Source: Trichoderma breve
Lineage: Eukaryota; Ascomycota; Sordariomycetes; Hypocreales; Hypocreaceae
Assembly (NCBI RefSeq): GCF_028502605.1
Contig: NC_079235.1
Location: forward strand, 4,464,001-4,528,000
Reading direction: 5' to 3'
Length of the DNA: 64,000 nt
In this document: positions 1-9,906 of the stretch, piece after piece
How the letters are laid out: each line of letters opens with the position of its first letter
How positions within the stretch are numbered: the stretch's first letter is position 1
Made by a program: the position numbers and the translations under genes
The notes under the pieces: generated by a model
Told to the model about the DNA's origin: nothing
What the model saw: the letters and a program-made list of their open reading frames with translations, nothing else
Database searches by the model: none

Positions 1-19
1 GCGCCTTTTGATTGAAGTA

Positions 20-472
20 TCACTCTTCGGAAGTCTCAGCGACCCATTCGAACAGCTTCTTAGTAAGAAAGGTATCAAGGTAGAACCGAGCATGGGCGAT
101 TTTCCCTTCTCTGATTTCGAAAAGATAGTGATAGGTGTTGTTGTAGTGATGACCATTGACGTGCATATCCGAAGTACACTCAAGGGCAAGGCGGTCCTCT
201 TGAGCAGTGATGCCTCGCAACTGGAGGTTGATGGCTCGGTTTTGAAGTGATGCGCTGAGGAACTCTCCAAACTGTTCCTTGGTACGTGTTCCGCCAAGTT
301 CGGGGAAAATGTCAGAGCGAGCCATATTGGTGAATGTCGCGTCATCATGGAAGAGCTCCAGCAGAGGCTTCACGTCTCCGCCCTTGGGGATGTTCCATCT
401 TTTGCACACCTCGTAGGCGAGCGTCCTATTGTGCTCGACACCGGTTCTCTTCGAGTTGGTTCCCCAGACCAT
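20..472 (-). CDS. SnoaL-like (NTF2-fold) small protein
   Basis: A 150-residue uninterrupted reading frame begins at an ATG (470-472 on the minus strand) and ends at TGA. The protein has the length and feel of a SnoaL/NTF2-like alpha+beta barrel: an N-terminal helix with LAYEVCKRW, then LLELFHDDATFTN, a central EQFGEFLSASL helix, and alternating strands ending in KIAHARFYLDT. Such folds include polyketide cyclases, dehydratases and isomerases, and the family does not predict a substrate. There is no signal peptide, so it is probably cytosolic. The next gene is a dienelactone hydrolase on the other strand, about 580 bp away, giving a divergent pair of possible catabolic or secondary-metabolic enzymes. 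The family call rests on pattern recognition only. Confidence 0.7.
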   Translation of the reverse strand: MVWGTNSKRTGVEHNRTLAYEVCKRWNIPKGGDVKPLLELFHDDATFTNMARSDIFPELGGTRTKEQFGEFLSASLQNRAINLQLRGITAQEDRLALECTSDMHVNGHHYNNTYHYLFEIREGKIAHARFYLDTFLTKKLFEWVAETSEE

Positions 473-1049
473 GATGGTGAAGCTAGGGTGAAGAAGCTGG
501 AACTGTTATTGAATGCAAAAATTGAACGATGGAAAAATACCAGCAGGTGGCGGTTTACTAGCTCAATGGGATGGTTCTTTCCAACTCGTGTATTTATATC
601 CCTTTATTCTGGTATTTATCCTTGCTAATGCTGACCCGTCCGGATCGGAGACAAGCTGCCAAGGGATGTCATGCACACGCAAGCCTCTCCACCGGAGTTT
701 GAGCGTGGCTGTATATCGCGATACCCAGACTGGCTGTCAAGTACCAGAGTTTGCCAAGATGTCCGTTGTCAATCAACCCCAACGTTACCCCAGCGTTACC
801 CCAACGCTTCAGACGGACGGACGAAACCCGAATCATAGCTGTGATTGCATGTGAATAGGATCCATCTGCCAATACTAAGGAACACGACTCATCTTGGATG
901 CCTAATGGCATGAATGATATGCGTACTCATTTTGAATGCCTATTGGTATGAATGATATACGTATATAAGATGATGAACTGCCATCTTGCCAAGCTACTCG
1001 GTCTGAACCGATACATCATCTATACATACGAATATCATATTCTCTCGCA
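473..1049. other. Divergent intergenic region
   Basis: This 577-bp stretch separates the SnoaL-like gene from the dienelactone hydrolase gene and should hold both promoters. It contains a short array of near-repeats of the type accccaacgtt (about 778-812) and a 28-bp imperfect direct repeat (898-925 and 936-963). No gene is supported. Confidence 0.6.
898..963. repeat. Imperfect 28-bp direct repeat upstream of the hydrolase
   Basis: Two 28-bp copies (898-925 and 936-963) share the core tgaatgatat and differ at a few positions, with a 10-bp spacer. They lie about 90-150 bp upstream of the ATG of the dienelactone hydrolase gene, where a promoter element would be expected. Function is unknown. 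Confidence 0.6.
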
Positions 1050-1871
1050 ATGGCCTCGAACCCTCCAGGAAGATGCTGCGTTACCGGCGCAAGACATGAA
1101 GGCTTACCCCGCGGTGAGATTAAGAAATTCAATGACAGTGCGACAATGTCTTTTTTCTTCGAGTCAAGTTTGTACCACTGACCTATCTTAGTCGAGGTCT
1201 ACATAACGTATCCTAAGGACAAGAGTACCGAGAACGCCATATTGTTCCTGACAGACGTCATGGGCCACCGGTTTATCAACGCCCAGCTGATTGCTGATGA
1301 ATTTGCGGAAAATGGATACTTTGTCTATATGCCAGACCTTTTTCATGGTGACCCCGTTTCGTTAAACCCACCGGAGGACTTTGATATCATGGGCTGGCTT
1401 AACGGTCCGCCAGGCCACCTTCCTGACCGCGTCGACCCCGTTGTGCAGGCATCCATCAATGAAATGCGCAAGACACTGGGCTGCAAGAAGATTGGGGGAG
1501 TCGGCTATTGTTTCGGCGCCAAGTATGTGGCCCGCAATCTTGGCTATTTGAGTGGCTCTGGGGACGGTCTCGACGCTGGCTATGTCGCTCATCCCTCGTT
1601 TGTCGAACGCGATGAGCTCCAGGCAATCAAGAAACCTCTGGCAATCTCCGCCGCAGAAAGAGATAGTATTTTCCCTACCTCAAAGCGCCATGAGAGTGAG
1701 GAGATTTTGATCGGAACAAAGATTCCTTATCAGATCAATCTGTTCAGCGGCGTTGAGCATGGATTTGCAGTCCGTCTCAGCGAGGAAACACCGGTAGGAA
1801 ACTTTGCTAAGGAGCAGGCTTTTGTTCAAGCTATCACTTGGTTCAATATGCATCTTAGAGAGACTGAATAG
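1050..1871 (+). CDS. Dienelactone hydrolase family protein
   Basis: Two exons (1050-1113 and 1192-1871) join through a 78-bp intron with a GTGAGA donor and a CTTAG acceptor, giving 247 residues. Exon 1 supplies the N-terminus common in fungal members (MASNPPGRCC). The alpha/beta-hydrolase triad is visible: nucleophile cysteine in GGVGYCFGAKY, aspartate in ISAAERDSIFP and histidine in VEHGFAVR. Dienelactone hydrolases open cyclic lactones in aromatic ring degradation; many fungal paralogues have unknown substrates. No signal peptide is present, so it is probably cytosolic. The split phase-1 codon rejoins cleanly across the intron, which supports the model. The substrate cannot be told from sequence. 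Confidence 0.9.
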
Positions 1872-2037
1872 TCATAAATACAAATTGATACTTTAGCTTG
1901 AGAAATAATGACAGCTTATCGAGTATCTATTCCGATGTATCTGGCACTTATTTGCATTGGATCTGTGATTTTGGTTTAGTCAAACGCTTATTCTGGCTCT
2001 TGTATGTAAATTTTGCTTCGAAATAGTTTATTACACA

Positions 2038-2797
2038 CTAGTTTTCTATAATATTGATTAAAGCCGACCCTTTGATTGTTTTTATGACTTTTAAGTTGGA
2101 ATTTATAGTACTATTAAAATAAGTTTTATAGATACCCAAGTTATCCTCCACAAAGTCTGGACCCCATGTAAAAGGCCCAGCCTCAAAGGTTACTCGGCTT
2201 GAATCTGTAATATTCAAAGTGTTGCAGATCTCGGTTCGGAGATCAGTGAATGTTGCATCATTCTGTATTGATATAGGCTGGACAAAGTAAAGCACCTCCC
2301 ACCCCTCTCGATTTACCTGCAGCCGATCCTCATCGGATGGCAGACGCCGTCTCCACTGTACCTTGTTTCCAGCCTCCGTGATATTGATTGGGAAGCATCT
2401 AATGTCGAATTTATCGCGCTCTGCAACAAATGCGGTACGGGGAAAACAAAAGCCGAACTCTGCTCTGACCAAAGGCAAAATGTGCAACTTAATCTTGGCT
2501 CCATCGAAAAGACATGCTTCCCCGGGATTGTCACATTTGTTGATGGTCTGGAACCATACTGAATTATTATCATGTACTAGTATTGGCAAAGTCTGCTGCA
2601 GTTGCTGATATAGGAGGTCTCTGTTTTCACACCAGTGTGTTGCTTCAATGGCAAAGCGATCATCTTGGCCATGAATCTCACAATTGGCAAGTGTATGTGG
2701 ATGTACTGAAAGCCTCTGTTTGATAGACAAGCCTACAACCGTTCCCTAGTATCAGCACTAAATTGTGTTCCACTGGTGCTTTGTTCGTACTTGCCAT
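2038..2797 (-). CDS. Orphan hypothetical protein, first exon very short
   Basis: A minus-strand open frame (2732-2038) encodes about 230 residues with no internal methionine, so its start must come from an upstream exon or the gene is truncated. One model that closes uses a 7-nt first exon (2797-2791, ATGGCAA) and a 58-bp intron (2790-2733, GTACGA donor, TGCTGATAC branch-like site, GTAG acceptor), giving 233 residues. The protein has varied composition with charged and aromatic residues (HGQDDRFAIEATHW, GPFTWGPDF) and no domain I recognise, no signal peptide and no membrane segment. It could be a lineage-specific protein or a remnant of a longer gene. The body of the frame is more certain than the start. 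Confidence 0.5.
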
Positions 2798-3293
2798 TCA
2801 TCAACAGGACTTCGATTCCAATTTCCACTGCGACTTCATTACGAGCTGCCATTTTCCGGAGAAAGGGAAGTGAGAAGGGTACTGGTAACATCAATGTCGT
2901 CAGAAACACCGGCCAAGAGGTACGAGGACATCGGATGGAGCGGACGGACTTGTGCTTGATGTAACCCCGGGAGTAGATATGATCAACTTCTCCATCTTGG
3001 GGTTGAGTGGGGGTGATCCGGCGAATGAGACTCCCAGTACGTAAATGTTACATGTTGCACCGACTTCGGCTTTCTTCAATACCCCAAAATTTGGTTTATT
3101 AACCGGCAGACCCCAGACTGTGCCTTCAGCTTGGGGATGTTGTCTTTACCTCAAAGTCAAAGCGGGTCTTGTGTGACACTCGCCTTTTGTTAGCCTGACC
3201 CCAATTTCCGGCAAGATCCCCAAGATCCCATCGTATCTCAATAGTCAGATTCGCAACTGCATCCAAACCTACCCCATTCTATCACCTCTCACG
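2798..3293. other. Intergenic region
   Basis: About 500 bp between the orphan protein and the C2H2 regulator, presumably holding the two divergent promoters. I see no gene and no striking repeat. Confidence 0.5.
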
Positions 3294-5836
3294 ATGGGTT
3301 CCAATAGTGCCAGGCGTCATCGCTGCTTGGTTTGCCAGCAACACTTCAAGCGTACTGAACACTTGACACGCCATCTACGACGCCGTGAGTCGTTTGAGTT
3401 GACGCAGCTACTCTGTGCTAATTTGGACTTGTCTAGATACGCAAGAAAAGCCTTATCAATGCCAGGAATGCTTGCAATGCTTTGCCAGGAAGGAACTTTA
3501 CCAACGTCACCAGCAAAGGTTCCATGGCGCCAGCCAAGGACATATTCCGCCGCCCCGTGTGATTCCCACACTGAGTTGTCCACCGTTCCAGAATGCACCT
3601 CCAGCCTCAGTAAGCGACAATTTGTCCCATGTGCTAGGTCCGGCGGCCCCTGCCAGCAATAGCACCGCTGGGAAAGCTGTCGGCGTTGACGTGCCACGAG
3701 ATGCGCACCCTTCTGTGCTATTGCAAACCCGCGGCCACCATCAAGCAGAGTCTACGCGAGCTTGGTCTGAGACCCCTAACGAGGATTCTGACACAAACAT
3801 AGCTGACTTAAGACGCAACTCATTGGATCCGACTTCCTCACAATTTAGTAATTCGCCACAGGATGGCCACGAGTTCTCCAACTCCTACTCTACAGTTCCA
3901 AGCACAGTAATCACTACAGAGAACCCTGACCCCGTTCCCTCGACAATATCTCATCCTCCTAATGTGGAACCCTGCCCAATACTACAATCCGCAAGTGCTA
4001 TTGATCGACGTTTGACACAGCATAGCCCACATTTTCCACCGGCCATCGCGTGTCTACTCACATCTCCCTCTTCTCAAGACGTGACTAGTATACAACACTT
4101 GCGAGAGATAGTGATAAGAGCGATCAATTCCAGCCCGTCATGGTAATACAATAGAAAGTTGGCTATCCACTCATTGATAGCCACACATGTCTGCCACAGC
4201 AGTGCTGACTCGACTTTGTAGTGCCTCACTCGATTCGCCCGAGGAATATTTTAATGTTCCTGATTGTATAACCCTGGATAGATACCAGCAAACCTTTTTT
4301 GCACTGACGAACAGGAACTTACCGTTTGTGCATGCAAGCATTCCGATCATTGACCGTGCCCCAGGTGAGCCAACACAAGGAGTTGCTTTGCCTCCAACAT
4401 CGATTAGCTGACTGCCGTCTCTTTCAGCTGTCATTCTTAGCATTCTTGCTGATGGAGCAATGCACTGTGTCAATGATCAAATCGGCTATCGTCTATTTGA
4501 GGCGTCTCGCCGCCTTGTGTCGGACTATGTAGGAATTCTATCGCTCGTCCTCGACATCTGCTATCGGACACTAATCGCGGCGGCTGCATTAGCTGGATTC
4601 AAATGGATCAGGCCCAATACCCCACTGGGTTATAGATACTCTTTTAATCAACTGTATTTACGGCCTATCAGGGGGGCCGAAAGCCACATTAAATGCCACT
4701 CAAGGTAGTCTCTCAAGAGTTCTATGGCTCGCCAGCCAGGTTGAGTCACCTGAAATACGGACTACTGCTCTGGGGCAAAACTTTACTGTTGAAGATGAGT
4801 GGAAGAACTTCGTCGTAGAGGAATCGCTGAAGAGGTACACCCCTCTTTCACCTGATCTCAAAGTATGCCCTCTGATAATCTCTGTTTAAAGATCTCTGCT
4901 TTGCCTTCTGACATTCCTTGGATTATGGTCAGCCATACACGGGCTACTGGTCAAGATACCCGAAGGCATATTCGCCAACCTGGATTTACCATGCACCGAG
5001 TCTCTATGGCTCGCAACCTCGGCAGAGCAATGGAAATCGCTTTCATATACTGTACCACATAAATTATCATATCACAGCGCAATCCATGAGCTCCTTTGCG
5101 ACAAGCCCTTTCCAAGCCCAGACCTAGCTTCCGTCTGCCTCGTAGTTGGTCTCATCCTTTGGTCTAACGAATCGCAAGAGAGCCTCCCTTTCTATTCCTA
5201 CACGCAAGGTGATTTTCGGCTTGCCGTATGCCACTGGAAACGCAATGTCGAATGCCAACCACCCGAGGAAAGGTCCATCAACCTATTTGCTCTTCCCATC
5301 ACTTCATACCTGCGTGTTGAGCTGCAGGTAGATCTCCGCGCAATGATGAGCTCGTTTCTGCATCATGATTTCGTCCAGCTTCGCCAAAATCTCCGCTGTG
5401 GAAGGCTTCGCGAAGCTTGCGAAGAGGCTCTTCATGGTCTTGTGCCTTGGGCGCCGAGTTACAAGAACCAAATATCCATGGTCTTTATTCCACTATGTGG
5501 GTTGACCTCGTCTGGCCGGAAATTGACTCGCAGTTCGCTGACTCAAAGATAGCTATTATTGTTCTGGAAACTATAATTCTACTCCTTGAACGGTCGGAAG
5601 TTCGCCCCTCGGACGATGTATTATTTGAAAAGATTAGGGCCTCAGTCCGTCTGTCCGCATACGACATGCAAATCCATCTTGTCTGGGACAAATTGAAAAG
5701 GGTACTTGCCCATAGCCCAGGTTTGCAATTATCCTATACATCCAACTACGTCTCCGTTAAAGTATTAATTTGTCCAGTAACATTTGTCTTGTCTGAAGCA
5801 TTGCGCGAATATGAACGGGCAAATGGTCTTTCCTGA
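3294..5836 (+). CDS. C2H2 zinc-finger regulator with fungal transcription factor domain
   Basis: Seven exons are proposed: 3294-3384, 3437-4142, 4222-4364, 4428-4528, 4593-4834, 4892-5480 and 5534-5836, about 724 residues. Two tandem C2H2 fingers open the protein (CLVCQQHF..H..H and CQECLQCF..H..H), the first completed across intron 1. A Ser/Pro-rich linker follows, then a region typical of the fungal-specific regulator domain (DYFNVPD-like start, NLPFVHA, RLFEASRRL, CIYGLSGGP, GIFANLDLPC, ESLWLA). The protein is probably a nuclear activator or repressor. The first five introns have good consensus and matching phase. The sixth (5481-5533) uses a weak GTCTTT donor; a one-base frameshift there is the alternative, in which case the gene would be damaged near its end. 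Confidence 0.75.
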
Positions 5837-6369
5837 GATGCCCGCATATTTGCCGCATCCGTGGCGATGATGGGCTAACAATGCATGACTAACTTTCCTG
5901 CAGCAGGCTTTCTGTAGAGATACCTATGTTAGTTTAAGTCGATTGACTTATGACGCTGAAAAATAGTCATGGAGTATTAATTCATGGTAATGCACTGGAG
6001 GCTGGTTGAGTGGTTCTGAAAGTTTCGCGAAAGCGGTACGAGTGGTTTCCGCTTCCCCCGCTACTCCATGTGAAGGAATGTCGAAAACACGGAGAATGAG
6101 TTTTCAGTAACCTCCAGTTTTACACAATTTCGAGATAACTTGAGTTTGCTAGGTACTGCGGTACATTTAATATCCTCTGTATAAGAAACATGCGGGCGGA
6201 TTCGTACTTATAGCTACTAGCGTAATAACGGATATCAACCGAACATATCGAAAGAAGTAGATATAGGTAAATAAATGAACTAATGTTTTCATTTCATGTT
6301 TCATCTCCTTGTAAAAGATTATGTACAGTGGAATAGAAAAGCGAAATAATAGCCAGCAGCTGCCCATAC
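5837..6369. other. Intergenic region between convergent genes
   Basis: This 533-bp region lies between the 3' ends of the C2H2 regulator and the PEP mutase-family gene. It is AT-rich towards 6170-6360, as expected for 3' untranslated and polyadenylation sequence. No gene is supported. Confidence 0.5.
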
Positions 6370-7137
6370 TCAAATTGCCAAGATTGCTTCAGCGTCCTTT
6401 TGCAGTTTTGCCATAGCACCAATCTGCAAAGTCGGCCCAATGCTAATTCTTGCAACTCCAATGGCGGCCAATTCCTTTGTGGTTAATCCACCAGAGAGGT
6501 TCAACAAGACGTTCAGTCTTCCTTCAAACTCCTTGACAAGTCGAACGACTTCATCGCGCGAAACACCACGGCCTGCACCCCACACAAACACACTGGTGGC
6601 GCCGGCAGCAAGATATGCCTGGCCTCTTTCAATTACTTCTTCCAGGTTTCCGCCATGGACCAGAGTATCGCATCGCGCATTAACAACGAAATCGGGTACT
6701 CCAAAGGCGCTGGCGGTATTCAGCACTCTCTTAACTCGATCTGCCGCCTCAGAGATGCTGTAGAATTTCTTTGCGCTCCCGTTATAGTCCTCTAGATTAA
6801 TGCCGACAACGCCAGCCTTAAGAAGTTCCGTTACGCCGTCCTCAAGCTCATCACCGTATCCGTCTTGGAAGTCAACTGACAAAGGCTTTCCAAACTCCTT
6901 AATGGCTGAAGCAATATTTCTAGCTGCTGTGACATTAACGGTCCGCGTCAACGTGTCGTCCTTGAGACCTGCGGCTTCTGCAACTGCATAGCTGGCAGTA
7001 GCAAGGGCTTTTGCGCTAGGCAAAGAAGCTACAGCCCGTGCAGATACTGCATCGTAGATATTTGCAAAGATGAGGGGGGTTCCAGAGGTGTGTAGAGCCT
7101 TGAAGCTCTTAGCGAGGGCGTTTTGAACAGCTGCCAT
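6370..7137 (-). CDS. PEP mutase / isocitrate lyase superfamily enzyme
   Basis: A single-exon gene of 255 residues starts at the ATG at 7137; the frame stays open further upstream but without another ATG. The TIM-barrel family is clear: LIFANIYDAVSARAV at the N-terminus, the metal-binding strand SVDFQDGYGDE, GINLEDYN, then FVVNARCDTL and a C-terminal RISIGPTLQ. Members cleave or form C-C or P-C bonds next to a carboxylate (PEP mutase, oxaloacetate hydrolase, methylisocitrate-type lyases). The KKCGH loop of true isocitrate lyases is not seen, so this is a PEP mutase-like relative of unknown substrate. It lies on the same strand as the zinc alcohol dehydrogenase upstream. A TATA-like stretch lies about 100 bp upstream, near 7235-7248. 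Confidence 0.9.
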   Translation of the reverse strand: MAAVQNALAKSFKALHTSGTPLIFANIYDAVSARAVASLPSAKALATASYAVAEAAGLKDDTLTRTVNVTAARNIASAIKEFGKPLSVDFQDGYGDELEDGVTELLKAGVVGINLEDYNGSAKKFYSISEAADRVKRVLNTASAFGVPDFVVNARCDTLVHGGNLEEVIERGQAYLAAGATSVFVWGAGRGVSRDEVVRLVKEFEGRLNVLLNLSGGLTTKELAAIGVARISIGPTLQIGAMAKLQKDAEAILAI

Positions 7138-7879
7138 GACCGGGTATTGCTTGATTGGAGGGTTTGTGGTGGCTTTGAAACAACGTGAAAATACGGAATT
7201 CAAGGAATGACACTCCAGTTAGCTACGGGAGCTTGCTAATATATAAATAATAACCAGCATTCTTCAGCAGCCAAGTTTCAGTCATACTATGCGCTTAATC
7301 ATTTTCACGTCTTTATAATCATTGCATTTGTCAAAGCTCCAATTGCGTCGATATTTGCGGAACAACAACGCAGTCCAACATTCTTTATGCTGTGATGCCT
7401 GGCTGCTATCCCAAAGAGGTAAAATAATGCCATTCTCACTAGCCAGATATGACGGCCTCAGTATCATGGATGACATACAGCAGTCCCAAGCCACTAAAAG
7501 CATGCCGGCCTTCGTACAAAGGCTAATAAGATCCGCGCTTTTCCGTGCATGCCGAGCTAAGACGCTGTACAATTGACTCATCATAGTGGGACAAACAGAT
7601 CAAGCACCTGAATAATAGACTATAGCATAATACTTCGGTAATCGACTGGCATGATATCGTGAATTTGACAATGAAAGAAACGTTGAATTCGGTGATATGT
7701 TTATATACCCACAGAGGGGACAATGTCACCAGCAGCGGGCAATCCAACAACATGCGCAATGAACCAAGTGAAGCAATCGTATCTTTCAAATGGTATCATT
7801 CCGTTGGTTCGAGTAATATTTAGCCAAGAAAAAAATTCCAGAAAAATTATATCAATTAAATTTTAATAATCATCCTCGA
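7138..7879. other. Intergenic region
   Basis: 742 bp between two minus-strand genes, containing the promoter of the PEP mutase-family gene and the 3' region of the dehydrogenase. Frames of 80-100 residues exist here on both strands but show no domain or codon pattern I would trust. Confidence 0.5.
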
Positions 7880-8878
7880 TTATTGAGCAACCAACACTCC
7901 GCGGTATCTCATCTTTCCATCGCTTAGTGTTTTGATGGAACCTTCAATGCCGGCCTTGTTTAATGGGAAAAGCATTGTTACCGGTCGGACGTCGTTCCTT
8001 GAAGCGAATTCCAACATCTTCTTCAATTCTCCCCTAGAGGAAATGACAGTACCCTGAATTCGGTAGCCGAATCCAAGCAACGGATATTGAGGTATGGAAA
8101 AGTTGCCAAAGTGAATAGTCAGAGGAATGATCATGGCTTGAGGCTTGAGAAGAGGAAGATAAGCGTCCCACTCCATATCAACCGATGCTGTGACGAGAAG
8201 TGCATCCAATTTTGTGGCGCCAATGTTGATGGCTTCTTTGCCGTTCGTGATCGCAAAGCTGTTGGCACCTAAGCTTAAAGCTTCATCCCTCTTAGATTCG
8301 TTGGTCGATAGAACTACAACATTCATGCCCATATTTGAGGCGAATTGAATAGCCAGGTGACCCAATCCACCAACACCAATAACTCCGATTGTAGAAGTAG
8401 ATGAGAGGCCATATTTATGCAGGGCGTTCCAAACGGTTGCGCCACCGCACATTAGAGGAGCGGCATCATTGTCGGTAATATTGTCTGGGATTTTGAACAG
8501 GAAAGCCTCCCTCCATACAACTGCCTCGGCAAAACTGCCTTGATCCAAGTTCGCAACTCCGTAAATTTCTCGGTCAGGGCAATATTCGTCATTGCCGCTT
8601 AAGCATTGTTCACACAGGCCACAAGAATTTGCCTGATATCCCCATCCGACTCGGTCGCCTAGTTTAAGAGTCTTTACGCCTGGACCAATTTGTTGAACAA
8701 CACCGGCTCCTTCATGTCCGAGGACCATATCAGCAGCTTTGTAGTGTAAATCTGTTCCGCATAGACCAGATGCTGTAATTTTGACCAATACTTGATCACC
8801 CGTCAAATCGGGCTTAGTTGTGTTCGTCTCTTGAATTCCGTCTGAGGCTGAGCCCTTGTAAACTTTGAACGAAGGCAT
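7880..8878 (-). CDS. Zinc-dependent alcohol dehydrogenase (MDR family)
   Basis: A single-exon gene of 332 residues, taking the ATG at 8878. It is a medium-chain dehydrogenase/reductase: catalytic zinc ligands in GLCGTDLHY and GHEGAG, the structural zinc cluster in CGLCEQCLSGNDEYC, and a Rossmann nucleotide site VIGVGGLGHLA. Family members oxidise alcohols or reduce aldehydes with NAD(H) or NADP(H). No targeting signal is seen. It lies upstream of the PEP mutase-like gene and downstream of an MFS exporter, all three on the minus strand, which hints at a small metabolic group. A TATATAAA box lies about 160 bp upstream of the start. The substrate is unknown. Confidence 0.93.
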   Translation of the reverse strand: MPSFKVYKGSASDGIQETNTTKPDLTGDQVLVKITASGLCGTDLHYKAADMVLGHEGAGVVQQIGPGVKTLKLGDRVGWGYQANSCGLCEQCLSGNDEYCPDREIYGVANLDQGSFAEAVVWREAFLFKIPDNITDNDAAPLMCGGATVWNALHKYGLSSTSTIGVIGVGGLGHLAIQFASNMGMNVVVLSTNESKRDEALSLGANSFAITNGKEAINIGATKLDALLVTASVDMEWDAYLPLLKPQAMIIPLTIHFGNFSIPQYPLLGFGYRIQGTVISSRGELKKMLEFASRNDVRPVTMLFPLNKAGIEGSIKTLSDGKMRYRGVLVAQ

Positions 8879-9906
8879 GTTCAATATGTTTCACTGAAAG
8901 TAGAACAAGATGCCGTCCAGATGAGTCATATGAGAAGAATGAATATGCGAGGAGTTTCGAATAACCCAAGGAAAGTTACTGTTAAATAATGTCTTTTCTT
9001 GCCCAATTAGCTGTATCTCATTGCAGCAGTATTGTTTATATATTTAAGATGGTATTGTCGCGGCTACTGTTGCTGGAGATGATCCGAAATAGCGATTCCC
9101 CAGAATGGAATATTCCCAAGCGGGCTTAGCAAATCAAGGCTCCATAAACATTAGTACCCGATGAAATATTCAGCTCCGTCAGCGAATAAGAAGAACAAGA
9201 AACCACCAATAGTTTCAGCGCACAACACGACTATTAACTTTTGTGCCGCAAGTATTGCTTATGTGCGTCATTGATTCCACTCTAGAAGGAATATCTCTAG
9301 TCTGAAAATGGTGCTATGTCATTTAACCATGCATGATAGACGCCCGGTTCTAGTGTAATAGAAGCTGAAAGACTTTCCCATTTCTTTGGCCGCCGTCAAG
9401 GAGGCAGGCTGGAGGTCACTACTAGTGAACGCCACCACACACTGCCAGCCCTCCTGGATCTCTTTTCCAGAAGTTAGTCCGGCTACCTCTCCTGCTGTAC
9501 TAGTGCTATAAACCAATTGTTGTTCAAAGTTCTACATGGTTGACCATCTCATGATCGGCGGAGACGGGTACTAGACGTATGCAAGTGAGAGATGCAAATA
9601 GCTACCACGGCAACTCTTATTTGTCTGTAATAGATTTTATAATCTCTAATCAAATATTCCATAGAGTTATAAAGTGAAATATTGCTTCTAGATCAACCTT
9701 CAAAGCGAACTGAACGATTATCCTAGATATACCTCTCAATATCTATTGAAACGAAATATGCAGTGCATGTTCTCGCCTCTTCAATGTAGTAAGCTAACTG
9801 CATAAGACAATCCACTACTCACTCTATACAATATCCGAGCGCCAGTTATTACAGTAAACTTTTTATCCTTCCAGGAACGCCAAATCCGTTCTTGTCCTGT
9901 AACCAA
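8879..9906. other. Intergenic region
   Basis: About 1 kb between the dehydrogenase and the MFS exporter, both on the minus strand. It carries the dehydrogenase promoter (TATA box near 9035-9042) and the exporter's 3' end. A 65-codon frame at 9319-9516 has no support. Confidence 0.5.
9035..9042 (-). promoter_or_regulatory. TATA box of the alcohol dehydrogenase gene
   Basis: The minus strand reads TATATAAA, about 157 bp upstream of the ATG at 8878. Position and sequence fit a core promoter element. This is inferred from sequence only. Confidence 0.5.
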
